From a virus, in the IMG/VR virus record IMGVR_UViG_3300044991_000116, positions 1 to 36,721 of that record: a stretch of 36,721 nucleotides of DNA. One strand, given 5' to 3'. Both the position numbers and the translations under genes were made by a program. Positions 1 through 7,581 of the stretch are shown here, piece by piece. The first letter of the stretch is position 1, and the number at the start of each line of letters is the position of its first letter. A model generated the notes under the pieces. The model made no database searches, had not been told where the DNA came from, and was given only the letters and a program-made list of their open reading frames with translations.

Positions 1-160
1 CCCCCCCATCTAATATGTCAAACACTGATCCTTGGTAATGATTACCAGGTACATCTGTAGGCTCTAAATCACAAGACCACGCGTCATGCCCGCGTTTAGC
101 AAACGCTTCTCTAACAGTCCCCGAAAATTCACACGCCACTAATACTTTTAATCCACTCAT
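1..160 (-). CDS. DNA cytosine-methyltransferase-like protein, N-terminal part (cut by window edge)
   Basis: This is the first 53 residues of a leftward gene that runs off the left edge. It begins with a Rossmann-type motif (KVLVACEFSGTVREAF) followed by an acidic strand end (WSCDLEP), as in the AdoMet-binding motifs I and II of C5-type methyltransferases. The start is ATG at 160 with AAGGAG at 168-173 (7-nt gap); it overlaps the end of the VRR-NUC gene by 32 bp in another frame. The fragment at 36269-36721 carries the matching remainder (HPPC and IENP motifs), so both are probably one gene of roughly 205 residues broken at the window ends. Methylation activity is inferred from motifs only; a recognition domain is not obvious and the protein is short for a C5 methyltransferase. 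Confidence 0.75.
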   Translation of the reverse strand, partial: MSGLKVLVACEFSGTVREAFAKRGHDAWSCDLEPTDVPGNHYQGSVFDILDGG

Positions 161-410
161 TAACATGCTCCTTAGTCCATAAACACGCATAGTTCTGGCG
201 CAGCAGCGCCATCTCTGTCTGAAATAGTTTTTGTAGTTCCGACAATCTGCCGCCTTTGGTTTTCAATTCCACAAACCAAGTTTGGCCATCGGGTAAACAC
301 GCAATGCGGTCTGCTACACCTTTGCGTCCGGGAGATGTAAACTTCCAAGTCCGGCCACCGATGCGTTGCACCGCCCAATCAAAATAAACTTCAATTTCTT
401 TTTCACGCAT
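129..410 (-). CDS. VRR-NUC domain nuclease
   Basis: A 93-residue stand-alone VRR-NUC protein of the PD-(D/E)XK fold. Visible features are an N-terminal helix (MREKEIEVYFDWAV), a Gly-Arg-Lys-Gly-Val-Ala-Asp segment, and the core FVELKTKGG with the catalytic Glu-x-Lys, followed by a Leu-Gln-Lys helix typical of the family. VRR-NUC proteins occur in phages and in FAN1 and are linked to cleavage of branched DNA. It is the first gene of the leftward early operon, upstream of the methyltransferase-like gene and the SNF2-type helicase, which fits a role in DNA recombination or repair. I chose the ATG at 410 because the family fold begins there; the longer reading frame upstream runs through the promoter region and looks non-coding. 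No strong Shine-Dalgarno sequence precedes this ATG. Confidence 0.88.
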   Translation of the reverse strand: MREKEIEVYFDWAVQRIGGRTWKFTSPGRKGVADRIACLPDGQTWFVELKTKGGRLSELQKLFQTEMALLRQNYACLWTKEHVNEWIKSISGV

Positions 411-437
411 GCCGTGAAGTATACATGTAAAAAAGAT

Positions 438-466
438 TTGCACAACAATTATTTCTGTGCTATATT
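438..466 (+). promoter_or_regulatory. Rightward sigma70-type promoter for the replication module
   Basis: TTGCAC at 438-443 and TATATT at 461-466 are separated by exactly 17 bp. The -35 box matches the consensus only at TTG, but the -10 box matches five of six positions. Transcription would start near 473, giving a short leader before the GTG at 496. The GCACA/TGTGC inverted repeat (440-444 and 456-460) lies between and over the boxes and could be an operator. Predicted by eye only. Confidence 0.5.
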
Positions 467-476
467 TGAGTCTCAA
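448..476 (-). promoter_or_regulatory. Leftward sigma70-type promoter for the nuclease/methyltransferase/helicase operon
   Basis: Read on the minus strand, TTGAGA (471-476) and AATAAT (448-453) each match the consensus at five of six positions and are separated by 17 bp. The promoter overlaps the rightward one almost completely, so the two should compete for polymerase. Predicted by eye only. Confidence 0.5.
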
Positions 477-495
477 TAAACGAAAGGACAGTAAA

Positions 496-1623
496 GTGCA
501 ACATTCAAATATCGTCGGCGGCTCTACAGCAAAGCGCGTCATCAACTGCCCAGGCAGTGTGGCGCTGGTGCAGAAAATGCCACCAAGACCTTCTAACAAA
601 TACGCTGACGAAGGCACACTTCTACACAACGTCATGGCCGAACTTATCATGGGTGAGGAGCCACCAGACTATTACCTTGGCACACGCTATGAAGATCAAA
701 TCCTTACGCCTGAATTGGTGGAAGAAAAAATCTGGCCAGCCTTGCGCGCCCTTGACATCATCGACCCCGAACAAAAAATGGAAATTGAAGCAGAGACTAG
801 AGTTGGCTTTGGTGATCTGTTGCCTGGCGTGTTTGGATCAACTGATCTCATTGGCCGCCTTGGTAACCGCGCCGTCGTTTTGGATTGGAAATTTGGTGAC
901 GGCGTTATGGTTGAGGTTGAGGAAAACCCGCAGTTGATGTTCTACGCGGCGGCCGCTATGCGCACGCCAGAAGCGCAGTGGGCGTTTGATGGCGTGACTG
1001 AGATTGAGTGCATTATTGTGCAGCCACCTGAAATCCGCCGCTGGGTGACAACGCCTGCGCGCATTGCTGAGTTTGAATTAGAGTTGGTGCAGGCTGTCAA
1101 GCAAGCCGAGAAGCCAGACGCCAAGCTGGCTGTTGGTGACCATTGCCGTTGGTGCGCGGCCAAACCGATTTGCCCCAAGATGACGGGCGCTGCCGACCGT
1201 GCGCTTAAGGTGCAAATTGAAGCACTGCCGGCTGTGCAGATTAGCGATTACCTTAAGACCGCTGATATGCTAGAGGAATGGATTAAAGACTTGCGCGCCC
1301 TTGCATTGCAGATGCTTGAGTCTGGCGCCAAGTTGCCTGAATATAAACTGGTGGCTAAGCGTGCCATCCGGTCATGGTCAGACGAAGAGAAAGCAAAAAT
1401 TGCTTTGTTTGCGTGTGGCCTCACAGAATCTGAAGTGATGGAGACTTCTGTCGTCTCCCCCGCCAAGGCCGAAAAGGCGCTTAAAAAGCGCAAGATCGGC
1501 CTACCGGAAGACCTAGTGGTCGCCATCTCGTCAGGTAATACTTTGGCAAACGTGGATGATCCACGACCCGAAGTAATGCTCTTGGGCAAACAGTTATCTG
1601 CTGCCCTTTCTAAACTCCAGTAA
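496..1623 (+). CDS. DUF2800 family protein, Cas4-like PD-(D/E)XK nuclease
   Basis: A 375-residue protein of the phage DUF2800 family. It starts with the family signature HSNIVGGSTAKRVINCPGS. A nuclease core is visible at about residues 127-134 (VLDWKFGDG, Asp and Lys of the D-ExK site). A cysteine cluster (HCRWCAAKPIC, about residues 216-226) resembles the Fe-S cluster region of Cas4 and AddB nucleases. In other phages this family lies beside a ssDNA-binding protein and a family A polymerase, as here, so it probably processes DNA ends in replication or recombination. The GTG at 496 is preferred over ATG at 457 because AAAGGA (483-488) sits 7 nt upstream and the conserved region begins right after it; the earlier ATG lies before the predicted -10 box. 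Confidence 0.85.
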   Translation: MQHSNIVGGSTAKRVINCPGSVALVQKMPPRPSNKYADEGTLLHNVMAELIMGEEPPDYYLGTRYEDQILTPELVEEKIWPALRALDIIDPEQKMEIEAETRVGFGDLLPGVFGSTDLIGRLGNRAVVLDWKFGDGVMVEVEENPQLMFYAAAAMRTPEAQWAFDGVTEIECIIVQPPEIRRWVTTPARIAEFELELVQAVKQAEKPDAKLAVGDHCRWCAAKPICPKMTGAADRALKVQIEALPAVQISDYLKTADMLEEWIKDLRALALQMLESGAKLPEYKLVAKRAIRSWSDEEKAKIALFACGLTESEVMETSVVSPAKAEKALKKRKIGLPEDLVVAISSGNTLANVDDPRPEVMLLGKQLSAALSKLQ

Positions 1624-1632
1624 AGGAAAATC

Positions 1633-2289
1633 ATGTCAAATTTAGTAACCTTCTCTCAAGCAAACTTGCCTGCCGTTTCAACTTTATCTAGCGCTTTGCG
1701 TTCGATCCAAGCCGAAGTCGGCCCTGCTGGTGTTGTCATCCTTAAGATGGACAAGACCGGCCACTGGGTCTTTGGTGCGGATCAAACCGAAGCTGAAGAC
1801 GACGCTGTGTGGGCTGTCAATCCTTTCTCATTTGTGCATGGTTTCATCGCTTGGGGCGATGGCGAAGTGCTGGGCGAGAAGATGGTGTCCGTCAGCAACC
1901 CTTTGCCTGAGTTGGATGAGGCGCCACCTTCAGCCAAAAAAGGTTGGGAAACTCAAGTCGGCATGTCACTCAAGTGCATCTCTGGCGAAGACAAGGGTAT
2001 GGAAGCGCGCTTCACCACCACGTCAGTGGGCGGCAAGCGTGCGGTTCAGACTTTGGCCGTTGCTTTGGCCGAGCAGGTCGAGAAAGACCAGACCAAGCCA
2101 GTGCCAGTCGTGCGTCTGAAGAAAGACCACTACGCTCACAAATCCTACGGCAAGATTTACACGCCAGTGTTTGAGGTTGTTGAGTGGGTGAGCATGGATG
2201 GCGAAGCGCCCAAAGCAGACGAGCCAGCATGGCCAACAGCCGAACAGGAAGCTGCTAAGGCGCCTGCACGCCGTCGCCGTAGCGCTTAA
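1633..2289 (+). CDS. Unknown replication-module protein, possible ssDNA-binding protein
   Basis: A 218-residue protein that I do not recognise by sequence. The central part (about residues 45-190) alternates short beta-like stretches (GHWVFGAD, VILKM, PVFEVVEWV) and could form an OB-type barrel. The C-terminus is Ala/Pro-rich and ends in a basic tail (ARRRRSA), unlike the acidic tail of classic SSB. It starts 9 nt after the DUF2800 gene with AAAGGA upstream, and precedes the polymerase. In related phages this slot between DUF2800 and DNA polymerase holds a ssDNA-binding protein (DUF2815); the role here is inferred from that position, not from a motif. Confidence 0.55.
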   Translation: MSNLVTFSQANLPAVSTLSSALRSIQAEVGPAGVVILKMDKTGHWVFGADQTEAEDDAVWAVNPFSFVHGFIAWGDGEVLGEKMVSVSNPLPELDEAPPSAKKGWETQVGMSLKCISGEDKGMEARFTTTSVGGKRAVQTLAVALAEQVEKDQTKPVPVVRLKKDHYAHKSYGKIYTPVFEVVEWVSMDGEAPKADEPAWPTAEQEAAKAPARRRRSA

Positions 2290-2333
2290 CTTTCTGATGG
2301 GCGTTATGAGCGCCCATTGGAAAGGAGACGCCA

Positions 2334-4226
2334 ATGCTTTGGTTAGATTTTGAAACCCGCAGTGAATGCGACCTACGCGCCAAGGGCGTGTATAACTATG
2401 CGCAGGATAGCTCAACTGACGTTCTAATGTTATCTTATGCGTTTGACGATGAAGACGTGGTGACGTGGCTGCCTAGCCAGCCATTCCCCGAGCGCGTGCG
2501 CAACTACACTGGCCAGATCAGGGCGCATAACGCAGCGTTTGAGCGCTTGATCTTTTGGTATGTCTTACAAATAGATTTTAAATTGGAACAGTTCTATTGC
2601 ACTGCAACACAAGCCCGTGCCAACTGCGCGCCTGGCAGTTTGGAAGACGTTGGCCGCTTTGCTGGCGCGTCTATGAAAAAAGATCACAGAGGCGCGCAAC
2701 TGATCCGCTTGATGTGCGTGCCGCCATTCAAAGACTCGCCTGAACTAATGGCCGAGATGATCAAGTATTGTGAGCAAGACGTGCGCGCCATGCGTGCGAT
2801 CAGCAAGGGCATGCGCGACTTGTCAGCCGAGGAATTGCTGGACTATCACGTCAACGAGAAGATCAACGACCGTGGCGTGCTGGTGGACGTGCCGTTGTGC
2901 CACGCCGCAGTCAAGTACGCGTCAGACGAGTTGATCGAGATTGAAGAGATCGTCAAAGAAGTCACCGACGGCGTGATCACCAGCGTTCGCAGCCCCCGCA
3001 TGCGTGAGTGGGTTTGGGATCGCGTGGACGAAGAAGCACGCAAGCTGATGCAGAAAGACGACAAGGTTAGTATCGACAAAACCGTAAGAGCCAATCTTTT
3101 AAACTGTGAAGGAGTGCCACCCGATGTTCAAGAAGTCATTCAATGCGCAGACGACCTATGGGCATCGTCAGTCGCAAAATTTAACAGACTTGCAGCTTTG
3201 GCAGATGTTGAAGATGAGCGAGTCCGAGGAGCGTTTGTATTTGCAGGCGGTTCAGCAACAGGCCGAGCATCGTCCTACGGCGCGCAAGTCCACAACTTCA
3301 CCCGCAAGTGCGCAGAGCAACCCGACGACGTCAGGCACGCCATGGTCAGAGGGCACGCAATCGTGCCTCGGTATGGAAAGCGCGTTACCGATGTTCTCAA
3401 AGGAATGCTCAGACCCGCAATCATCCCCGCCGCCGGCAAGCACCTTGTCGTTGCCGACTGGTCGGCCATCGAAGCGCGGGTCAATCCATGGCTCTCAGGT
3501 CGAGGTCAAGACAAGCTGGAGATTTTTAGAACCGGCAGAGACGTCTATAAAGTCAACGCCGCAGCCACGTTCAATATCTCAGTTACCGACGTCACCGACG
3601 ACCAGCGCCAGATCGGGAAGGTTCAAGAACTTGCCTGTGGATTTGCTGGCGGCGTGGGCGCTTTTGCTGCTATGGGTCGGGCTTATGGGATCAGTCTTCC
3701 TGAGCCAGTTGCCAAACGCATGGTGGCTGGCTGGCGGCGTGCTAATACTTGGAGCGTACCTTATTGGTCGGCGCTTGAGGACGCATACACCAGAGCAATG
3801 AGAAACAAGGGGCGTGAGTTTAAAGCTGGCCGTATAACATATTTATATGATGGCCTGCACCTGTGGTATGCCCTACCCTCTGGCCGCATTTTGTGCTACC
3901 CCTATGCCAAACTGGAATCAGAGGGCGTCAGTTATGCCAAAGCGGCATGGAAGCCGGCGCAAGATGCAAAAGAATGGCCACGCGCCCGTCTATGGAAAGG
4001 CTTGGCATGTGAAAATGTAACGCAGGCAGTGGCCAACGACTTGCTTCGCCACGCCTTGCGCCAACTCGACGACGTTGTGCTGCATGTGCATGATGAAATC
4101 GTACTTGAGACTTCTGATCCTGATGCAGAACAAAATCTAAAACGTGTGATGTGTACAGCGCCAGCATGGGCAGACGGCCTGCCCTTGAGCGCTGAAGTAG
4201 AAACTATGAAAAGGTATGGCAAATGA
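2334..4226 (+). CDS. Family A DNA polymerase with 3'-5' exonuclease
   Basis: A 630-residue replicative polymerase. The N-terminal proofreading exonuclease shows ExoI (WLDFETRS, Asp5 and Glu7), ExoII (HNAAFERLIFW) and ExoIII (YCEQDVRAM). The polymerase part shows motif A (VVADWSAIEARV, Asp375), motif B (IGKVQELACGFAGG) and motif C (LHVHDEIVLE, His-Asp-Glu at 586-588). No 5'-nuclease domain is present, as is usual for phage members. AGGAG lies just before the ATG. The last four bases overlap the start of the primase-helicase gene (ATGA), so the two are probably translationally coupled. A second long reading frame inside this gene is discussed among the findings. Confidence 0.97.
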   Translation: MLWLDFETRSECDLRAKGVYNYAQDSSTDVLMLSYAFDDEDVVTWLPSQPFPERVRNYTGQIRAHNAAFERLIFWYVLQIDFKLEQFYCTATQARANCAPGSLEDVGRFAGASMKKDHRGAQLIRLMCVPPFKDSPELMAEMIKYCEQDVRAMRAISKGMRDLSAEELLDYHVNEKINDRGVLVDVPLCHAAVKYASDELIEIEEIVKEVTDGVITSVRSPRMREWVWDRVDEEARKLMQKDDKVSIDKTVRANLLNCEGVPPDVQEVIQCADDLWASSVAKFNRLAALADVEDERVRGAFVFAGGSATGRASSYGAQVHNFTRKCAEQPDDVRHAMVRGHAIVPRYGKRVTDVLKGMLRPAIIPAAGKHLVVADWSAIEARVNPWLSGRGQDKLEIFRTGRDVYKVNAAATFNISVTDVTDDQRQIGKVQELACGFAGGVGAFAAMGRAYGISLPEPVAKRMVAGWRRANTWSVPYWSALEDAYTRAMRNKGREFKAGRITYLYDGLHLWYALPSGRILCYPYAKLESEGVSYAKAAWKPAQDAKEWPRARLWKGLACENVTQAVANDLLRHALRQLDDVVLHVHDEIVLETSDPDAEQNLKRVMCTAPAWADGLPLSAEVETMKRYGK

Positions 4227-6511
4227 ACTTTCTTGATTTTTTAATTTCTTTGGCGCCAGAAGGCGAAACTGCGCTGATTGTGCGTCAGAAACCTATTGGC
4301 AAAGAACTGCAATTCCACGCAGACGGCGCAATCAAATGCACATGGCCGGCTATGTTGCCTACCGCACGCATCAAAGACGACTGGGCGATCTACGGCAACA
4401 CGGCCAGCTTTATTATCGACCGCTTCAAAGACGGCCACGTCAGCGCCAGCGCCGCCAACTGCGAGTATGTGCTTGTGATGGTGCTGGACGACGTAGGCAC
4501 GAAAGCGGCCACCCCACCACTTGAGCCGACATGGAAGATCGAGACGTCAGAAGGGTCGTTTCAGTGGGGTTACGCATTCTCTGAGCAGCCTACCAAGGCC
4601 GATTTCAGCGCCGCGATCAAGGCCATCGCCGACGCGGGTTACACCGACAAGGGCGCCATTAACGCCGTGCGCAATTTCCGCTTGCCTGGTTCGATCAACT
4701 TGAAACCAGACCGCAACAACTTCGCCGCTAAGTTGGTGGAGTTCCACCCAGCGCGTGACTTTACATTGGACCAAATTTGTGATGCGCTTGGCGTAGTGCC
4801 CGCGCCTGCCGACTCTGTGGGGTTCAAGCCCATCCGCTTGTCAGACGATGGCGCCGATGACGTGATGGCGTGGCTCAGTAGCCAGGGCCTGCTTTTGTCT
4901 AAACCCAATCAAGAGGGCTGGGCCGGCGTGATGTGTCCCAATTCAGCCGAACATACAGACGGCAACCCTGAAGGCCGTTACATGCCCGCTAACCGCGCCT
5001 ACTGCTGCCTGCACAGTCACTGCGTCGAGTTTGGATCGTCGCTGTTTTTGCAGTGGGTGTCAGAGAACGGCGGCCCAAAGCATGCCCCTGGCTTACGTGA
5101 TGAGCTACTGACCTTGGCCATGGATCAAGCCCTGTCCAAGATCAAGCCAACCGAAGCATTCCCTGACGCGGCGGCGGCCATCATTGCCGAGGTCGAGCGC
5201 AAAGAACTGGGCCGCGTTGAGAAGGCGCAGTGGTACGGCCGGTTTGCTTACATTCAAGACGACGAATCTTATTTTGACATGCAAGACCGCCGCGAAATTT
5301 CCCGCAGCACCTTTAACGCATTGTTTCGTCATATCCCCTGCAATTCGATCCATGGCAAGCGCCCCAAAGTCGAGGCGTCAATTTGCTTTGATGAAAACCG
5401 CCAGGAATACGGCGCCAAGGCGCTTGTGGGGATCACTTACGCCGCTGGTGAATCGGTCATTGTGGCCCGTGATGGTGATCTGTACGGCAACCGCTGGCGC
5501 GACGCGCGGCCCCCAGTGGCCGCCGGTGACATTGGTTTGTGGATGGACCACTGCAAAACCCTTGTGCCCGATCAGCGCGAACTAGATCACATTTTGAATG
5601 TGATGGCCTTCAAAATCCAATTTCCCGGCATCAAGATCAATCACGCCGTGCTGCATGGCGGTGACCAAGGGTCCGGAAAAGATACCATGTGGGCGCCGTT
5701 CATTTGGGCCGTGTGTGGCCCCCACCTTAAAAACCGTGGCCTGCTAGACAATGACACCATGTCGTCGCAGTTTGGCTATGCCCTAGAATCTGAAATTTTG
5801 ATTTTGAATGAATTGAAGGAGCCGGACGCAAAAGAACGCCGAGCCTTGGCCAACAAATTAAAACCCATCATTGCCGCGCCGCCTGAAATGCTGACAGTTA
5901 ACCGTAAGGGCCTGCACCCCTACCAAATGGCGAACCGGGTTTTTGTCCTTGCGTTCTCTAATGACCCCGTGCCGATTAGCCTAGACTCGCAGGACCGCCG
6001 CTGGATGTGCGTCTGGTCGCATGCGCCGCGCATGAGTACCGACGCCGCCGCGCGCATGTGGGCCTGGTACAAGGCCGGAGGGTTCGCGGCCGTGGGCGCC
6101 TGGCTGCATGCCCGCGACGTCTCCGCGTTTAACCCAGGCGCAGCCCCCATGATGACCGAGTTTAAATTAAACCTTGTCGAGCATGGCATGAGCATGGCCG
6201 AGTCATACCTTGTCGAACTGATGCGCGGGCGCCTGGGTGAGTTTTCCAAAGGTGTTGTGGCGTCCCCCTTCCATGCATTGTGTGACCGCGTGGCTGGCGC
6301 CGCTCCGGCCGGTGTGAAGGTTCCCCAGCCGGCCCTACTGCATGCGCTCAAAGAGGCTGGGTGGGTCGATCTTGGCCGCGTCGCGTCCGGTGACTTCCAA
6401 AGTAAAAAACACATGTTTTGTGCGCCAGAGATGGCCGGCCGGCCAAAATCAGAACTGCGCCGCATGGTTGAGGATATACCGGCGCCGCTGGCCGTGCGCT
6501 TGGTGAAGTAA
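4223..6511 (+). CDS. Primase-helicase (PriPol-type primase fused to DUF5906/P4-like helicase)
   Basis: A 762-residue fusion. Residues ~1-190 look like an archaeo-eukaryotic primase domain: a catalytic acidic pair (VMVLDDVG, Asp89-Asp90) and the conserved RNFRLPGSINLK block. Residues ~238-267 form a Cys/His zinc-binding-like segment (MCPNSAEHTDG ... CCLHSHC), known from primase-associated regions. The C-terminal half is a superfamily 3/P4-like helicase: Walker A HGGDQGSGKDT (~477-487), an acidic Walker B-like strand ILILNELKEPD (~525), and a sensor/arginine region (SNDPVPISL ... DRRW, ~580-595). It would prime and unwind the phage DNA for the polymerase encoded just upstream, with which it shares an ATGA overlap. 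The layout recalls the NrS-1 phage primase-polymerase, but similarity beyond the motifs was not tested. Confidence 0.88.
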   Translation: MNFLDFLISLAPEGETALIVRQKPIGKELQFHADGAIKCTWPAMLPTARIKDDWAIYGNTASFIIDRFKDGHVSASAANCEYVLVMVLDDVGTKAATPPLEPTWKIETSEGSFQWGYAFSEQPTKADFSAAIKAIADAGYTDKGAINAVRNFRLPGSINLKPDRNNFAAKLVEFHPARDFTLDQICDALGVVPAPADSVGFKPIRLSDDGADDVMAWLSSQGLLLSKPNQEGWAGVMCPNSAEHTDGNPEGRYMPANRAYCCLHSHCVEFGSSLFLQWVSENGGPKHAPGLRDELLTLAMDQALSKIKPTEAFPDAAAAIIAEVERKELGRVEKAQWYGRFAYIQDDESYFDMQDRREISRSTFNALFRHIPCNSIHGKRPKVEASICFDENRQEYGAKALVGITYAAGESVIVARDGDLYGNRWRDARPPVAAGDIGLWMDHCKTLVPDQRELDHILNVMAFKIQFPGIKINHAVLHGGDQGSGKDTMWAPFIWAVCGPHLKNRGLLDNDTMSSQFGYALESEILILNELKEPDAKERRALANKLKPIIAAPPEMLTVNRKGLHPYQMANRVFVLAFSNDPVPISLDSQDRRWMCVWSHAPRMSTDAAARMWAWYKAGGFAAVGAWLHARDVSAFNPGAAPMMTEFKLNLVEHGMSMAESYLVELMRGRLGEFSKGVVASPFHALCDRVAGAAPAGVKVPQPALLHALKEAGWVDLGRVASGDFQSKKHMFCAPEMAGRPKSELRRMVEDIPAPLAVRLVK

Positions 6512-6535
6512 TGCCGCCGCCCACGACGTCAACAT

Positions 6536-6564
6536 AAAAAAAGGCCCCTATTACTAGGGGCCTT
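6536..6564 (-). terminator. Rho-independent terminator of the leftward small-gene operon
   Basis: A perfect 10-bp stem (6541-6550 with 6555-6564, loop TTAC) is followed on the minus strand by seven T. On the plus strand the U-tail is poor, so it mainly stops leftward transcription, though the stem may also weaken read-through from the replication module. It sits between the convergent primase-helicase gene and the small-gene operon. Confidence 0.85.
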
Positions 6565-6580
6565 GTGAGGATGGCAACTG

Positions 6581-6640
6581 CTACAGATCCAAAAGAACCG
6601 CCAGCAGCGCCCCCAGTATAAGGGCGAATAAAAAAATCAT
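6581..6640 (-). CDS. 19-residue hydrophobic membrane micropeptide
   Basis: MIFLFALILGALLAVLLDL followed by TAG. Almost every residue is hydrophobic, and the peptide is just long enough to cross a membrane once, with a single Asp near the C-terminus. Its ATG shares one base with the stop of the preceding gene (TGATG), a typical translational coupling site, and the terminator begins 17 nt beyond its stop. Its position as the last gene of a tight operon supports a real gene, but such a short frame could arise by chance. Function unknown; holin-like or toxin-like membrane peptides have this form. Confidence 0.5.
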   Translation of the reverse strand: MIFLFALILGALLAVLLDL

Positions 6641-6855
6641 CAATAGGCGCTCCGCATTGCTTCCATGGCCCCCCGGCTCATAAGCCGGCGCGCTTCGGGT
6701 CCTTCAGCTAGGGCCATTTTGTATTCATGCTCTGACACTTGGCCGCGCTCATACCTAAACCCAAGATCGACGTAATAATGGTCGGCGTACGTGAGCGGCG
6801 CCCATGGCGCGATTATTTCCCGCATGAGCGGGTGTAGATTATCCTTCGTTTTCAT
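6640..6855 (-). CDS. Small unknown protein (71 aa)
   Basis: A 71-residue soluble-looking protein rich in Met, Arg and Tyr (MKTKDNLHPLMREIIAPW at the start; a helical, charged C-terminal half). No domain recognised. It overlaps the end of the preceding gene by 17 bp in another frame, which is common for tightly packed phage early genes. It belongs to the leftward operon 8975-6581. Confidence 0.7.
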   Translation of the reverse strand: MKTKDNLHPLMREIIAPWAPLTYADHYYVDLGFRYERGQVSEHEYKMALAEGPEARRLMSRGAMEAMRSAY

Positions 6856-7153
6856 ATAGATCCTCTTCGGTGTAATAGGTGGTCGGCGCTTCGTTTAGAT
6901 TCTCATAAAACCCCGTGAGGGTATTTTCTCCGCCGTACGGCGCGCCCCGGCCCTGGTGGCCCCGGCCACTGTTTAGCGCGTAATAGCGCGTCACATAGTC
7001 GGCCGTAGAATAAAAGTAATCGGGAAAATAACGGCGCTCCGGGCCCTTACTTTTCACAATCCTATGCTTACCGGTGCATTTTGCATGCTCTGTGAAAATG
7101 TCACGGTCGTCGTTTATTTTGTAGGCCGTGCGGCCAATAGTTACGGTTTTCAT
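6839..7153 (-). CDS. Small unknown Tyr/Gly-rich protein (104 aa)
   Basis: A 104-residue protein with a basic N-terminal half (TIGRTAYKINDDRDIF, KHRIVKSKGPERRYF) and a Tyr- and Asn-rich second half ending in an acidic tail (YYTEEDLYENEG). It has no membrane segment or known motif. Its ATG overlaps the stop of the preceding gene by 4 bp, so the genes are probably translated in series. Function unknown. Confidence 0.7.
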   Translation of the reverse strand: MKTVTIGRTAYKINDDRDIFTEHAKCTGKHRIVKSKGPERRYFPDYFYSTADYVTRYYALNSGRGHQGRGAPYGGENTLTGFYENLNEAPTTYYTEEDLYENEG

Positions 7154-7365
7154 ACGTCCCAGTCCTCTAAATTTAATTTAATGTTGCAATGGTCGGCGTG
7201 CGCCTTGTTGACGTGTTCGCGCACTAGGGCGCATATTGCATCTATCAATTGCCGGTCAATTAGGTCATTGATCGTCAAAATAGCGAACGGCGCCGCGTCT
7301 ATGCCCTCTGGCGCGAAAGCATTGCCCCGGTGGAAAGTAATGAGGGTTTTGTCATAGTGGGTCAT
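7150..7365 (-). CDS. Small unknown protein (71 aa)
   Basis: A 71-residue protein with a mixed N-terminal part (ITFHRGNAFAPEGIDAAPF) and a central amphipathic helix (LIDRQLIDAICALVREHV), ending in an acidic DWDV. No family recognised. It begins within the stop of the 48-aa gene (ATGA overlap) and ends on the start of the 104-aa gene, so it is an integral member of the operon. Confidence 0.7.
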   Translation of the reverse strand: MTHYDKTLITFHRGNAFAPEGIDAAPFAILTINDLIDRQLIDAICALVREHVNKAHADHCNIKLNLEDWDV

Positions 7366-7508
7366 GTGGCCACCTTATCTAAGGCCATGCGCGCCTTATC
7401 TAATGCAATCTGGAAATTGTCGGCGCGCGCGTTGTCCGGTAGATCCGGCGCGATTAGGTCGGCGTAAAAAATAAGCGCTTGCAGCGCGTTCATTAGGTCT
7501 TCGTTCAT
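7362..7508 (-). CDS. Small helical protein (48 aa)
   Basis: A 48-residue frame, MNEDLMNALQALIFYADLIA and onward, predicted almost wholly helical with two amphipathic segments separated by a Pro-rich turn (APDLPDN). A Shine-Dalgarno-like AAGGG lies about 6 nt before the ATG at 7508. The TGA overlaps the next ATG by 4 bp. Such short helical proteins often bind a partner protein; no specific function can be given. Confidence 0.65.
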   Translation of the reverse strand: MNEDLMNALQALIFYADLIAPDLPDNARADNFQIALDKARMALDKVAT

Positions 7509-7524
7509 ACTTTACCCTTAGGTT

Positions 7525-7551
7525 ATAGCGCGCACCAGCGCGCGCCCCTAT
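7525..7551 (-). other. GC-rich hairpin in the leader of the 48-aa gene
   Basis: GCGCGC (7528-7533), loop ACCA, GCGCGC (7538-7543), with outer TATAG/CTATA complementarity across a small bulge. It lies in the 73-nt gap between the 76-aa and 48-aa genes, the longest gap but one inside the operon. It lacks a U-tail, so it may be an RNA-processing or mRNA-stability element rather than a terminator. Confidence 0.35.
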
Positions 7552-7581
7552 ACGGCCACCAGGGCCGCATAAGGTCGCGTG

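Noticed and set aside
411-650. Longer start of the VRR-NUC gene at 650
   Set aside because: The extension would run antisense through the DUF2800 start and both predicted promoters; the family fold begins at 410.
5920-6465. 181-codon minus-strand frame inside the primase-helicase gene
   Set aside because: Lies opposite conserved helicase motifs and has no domain; shadow.
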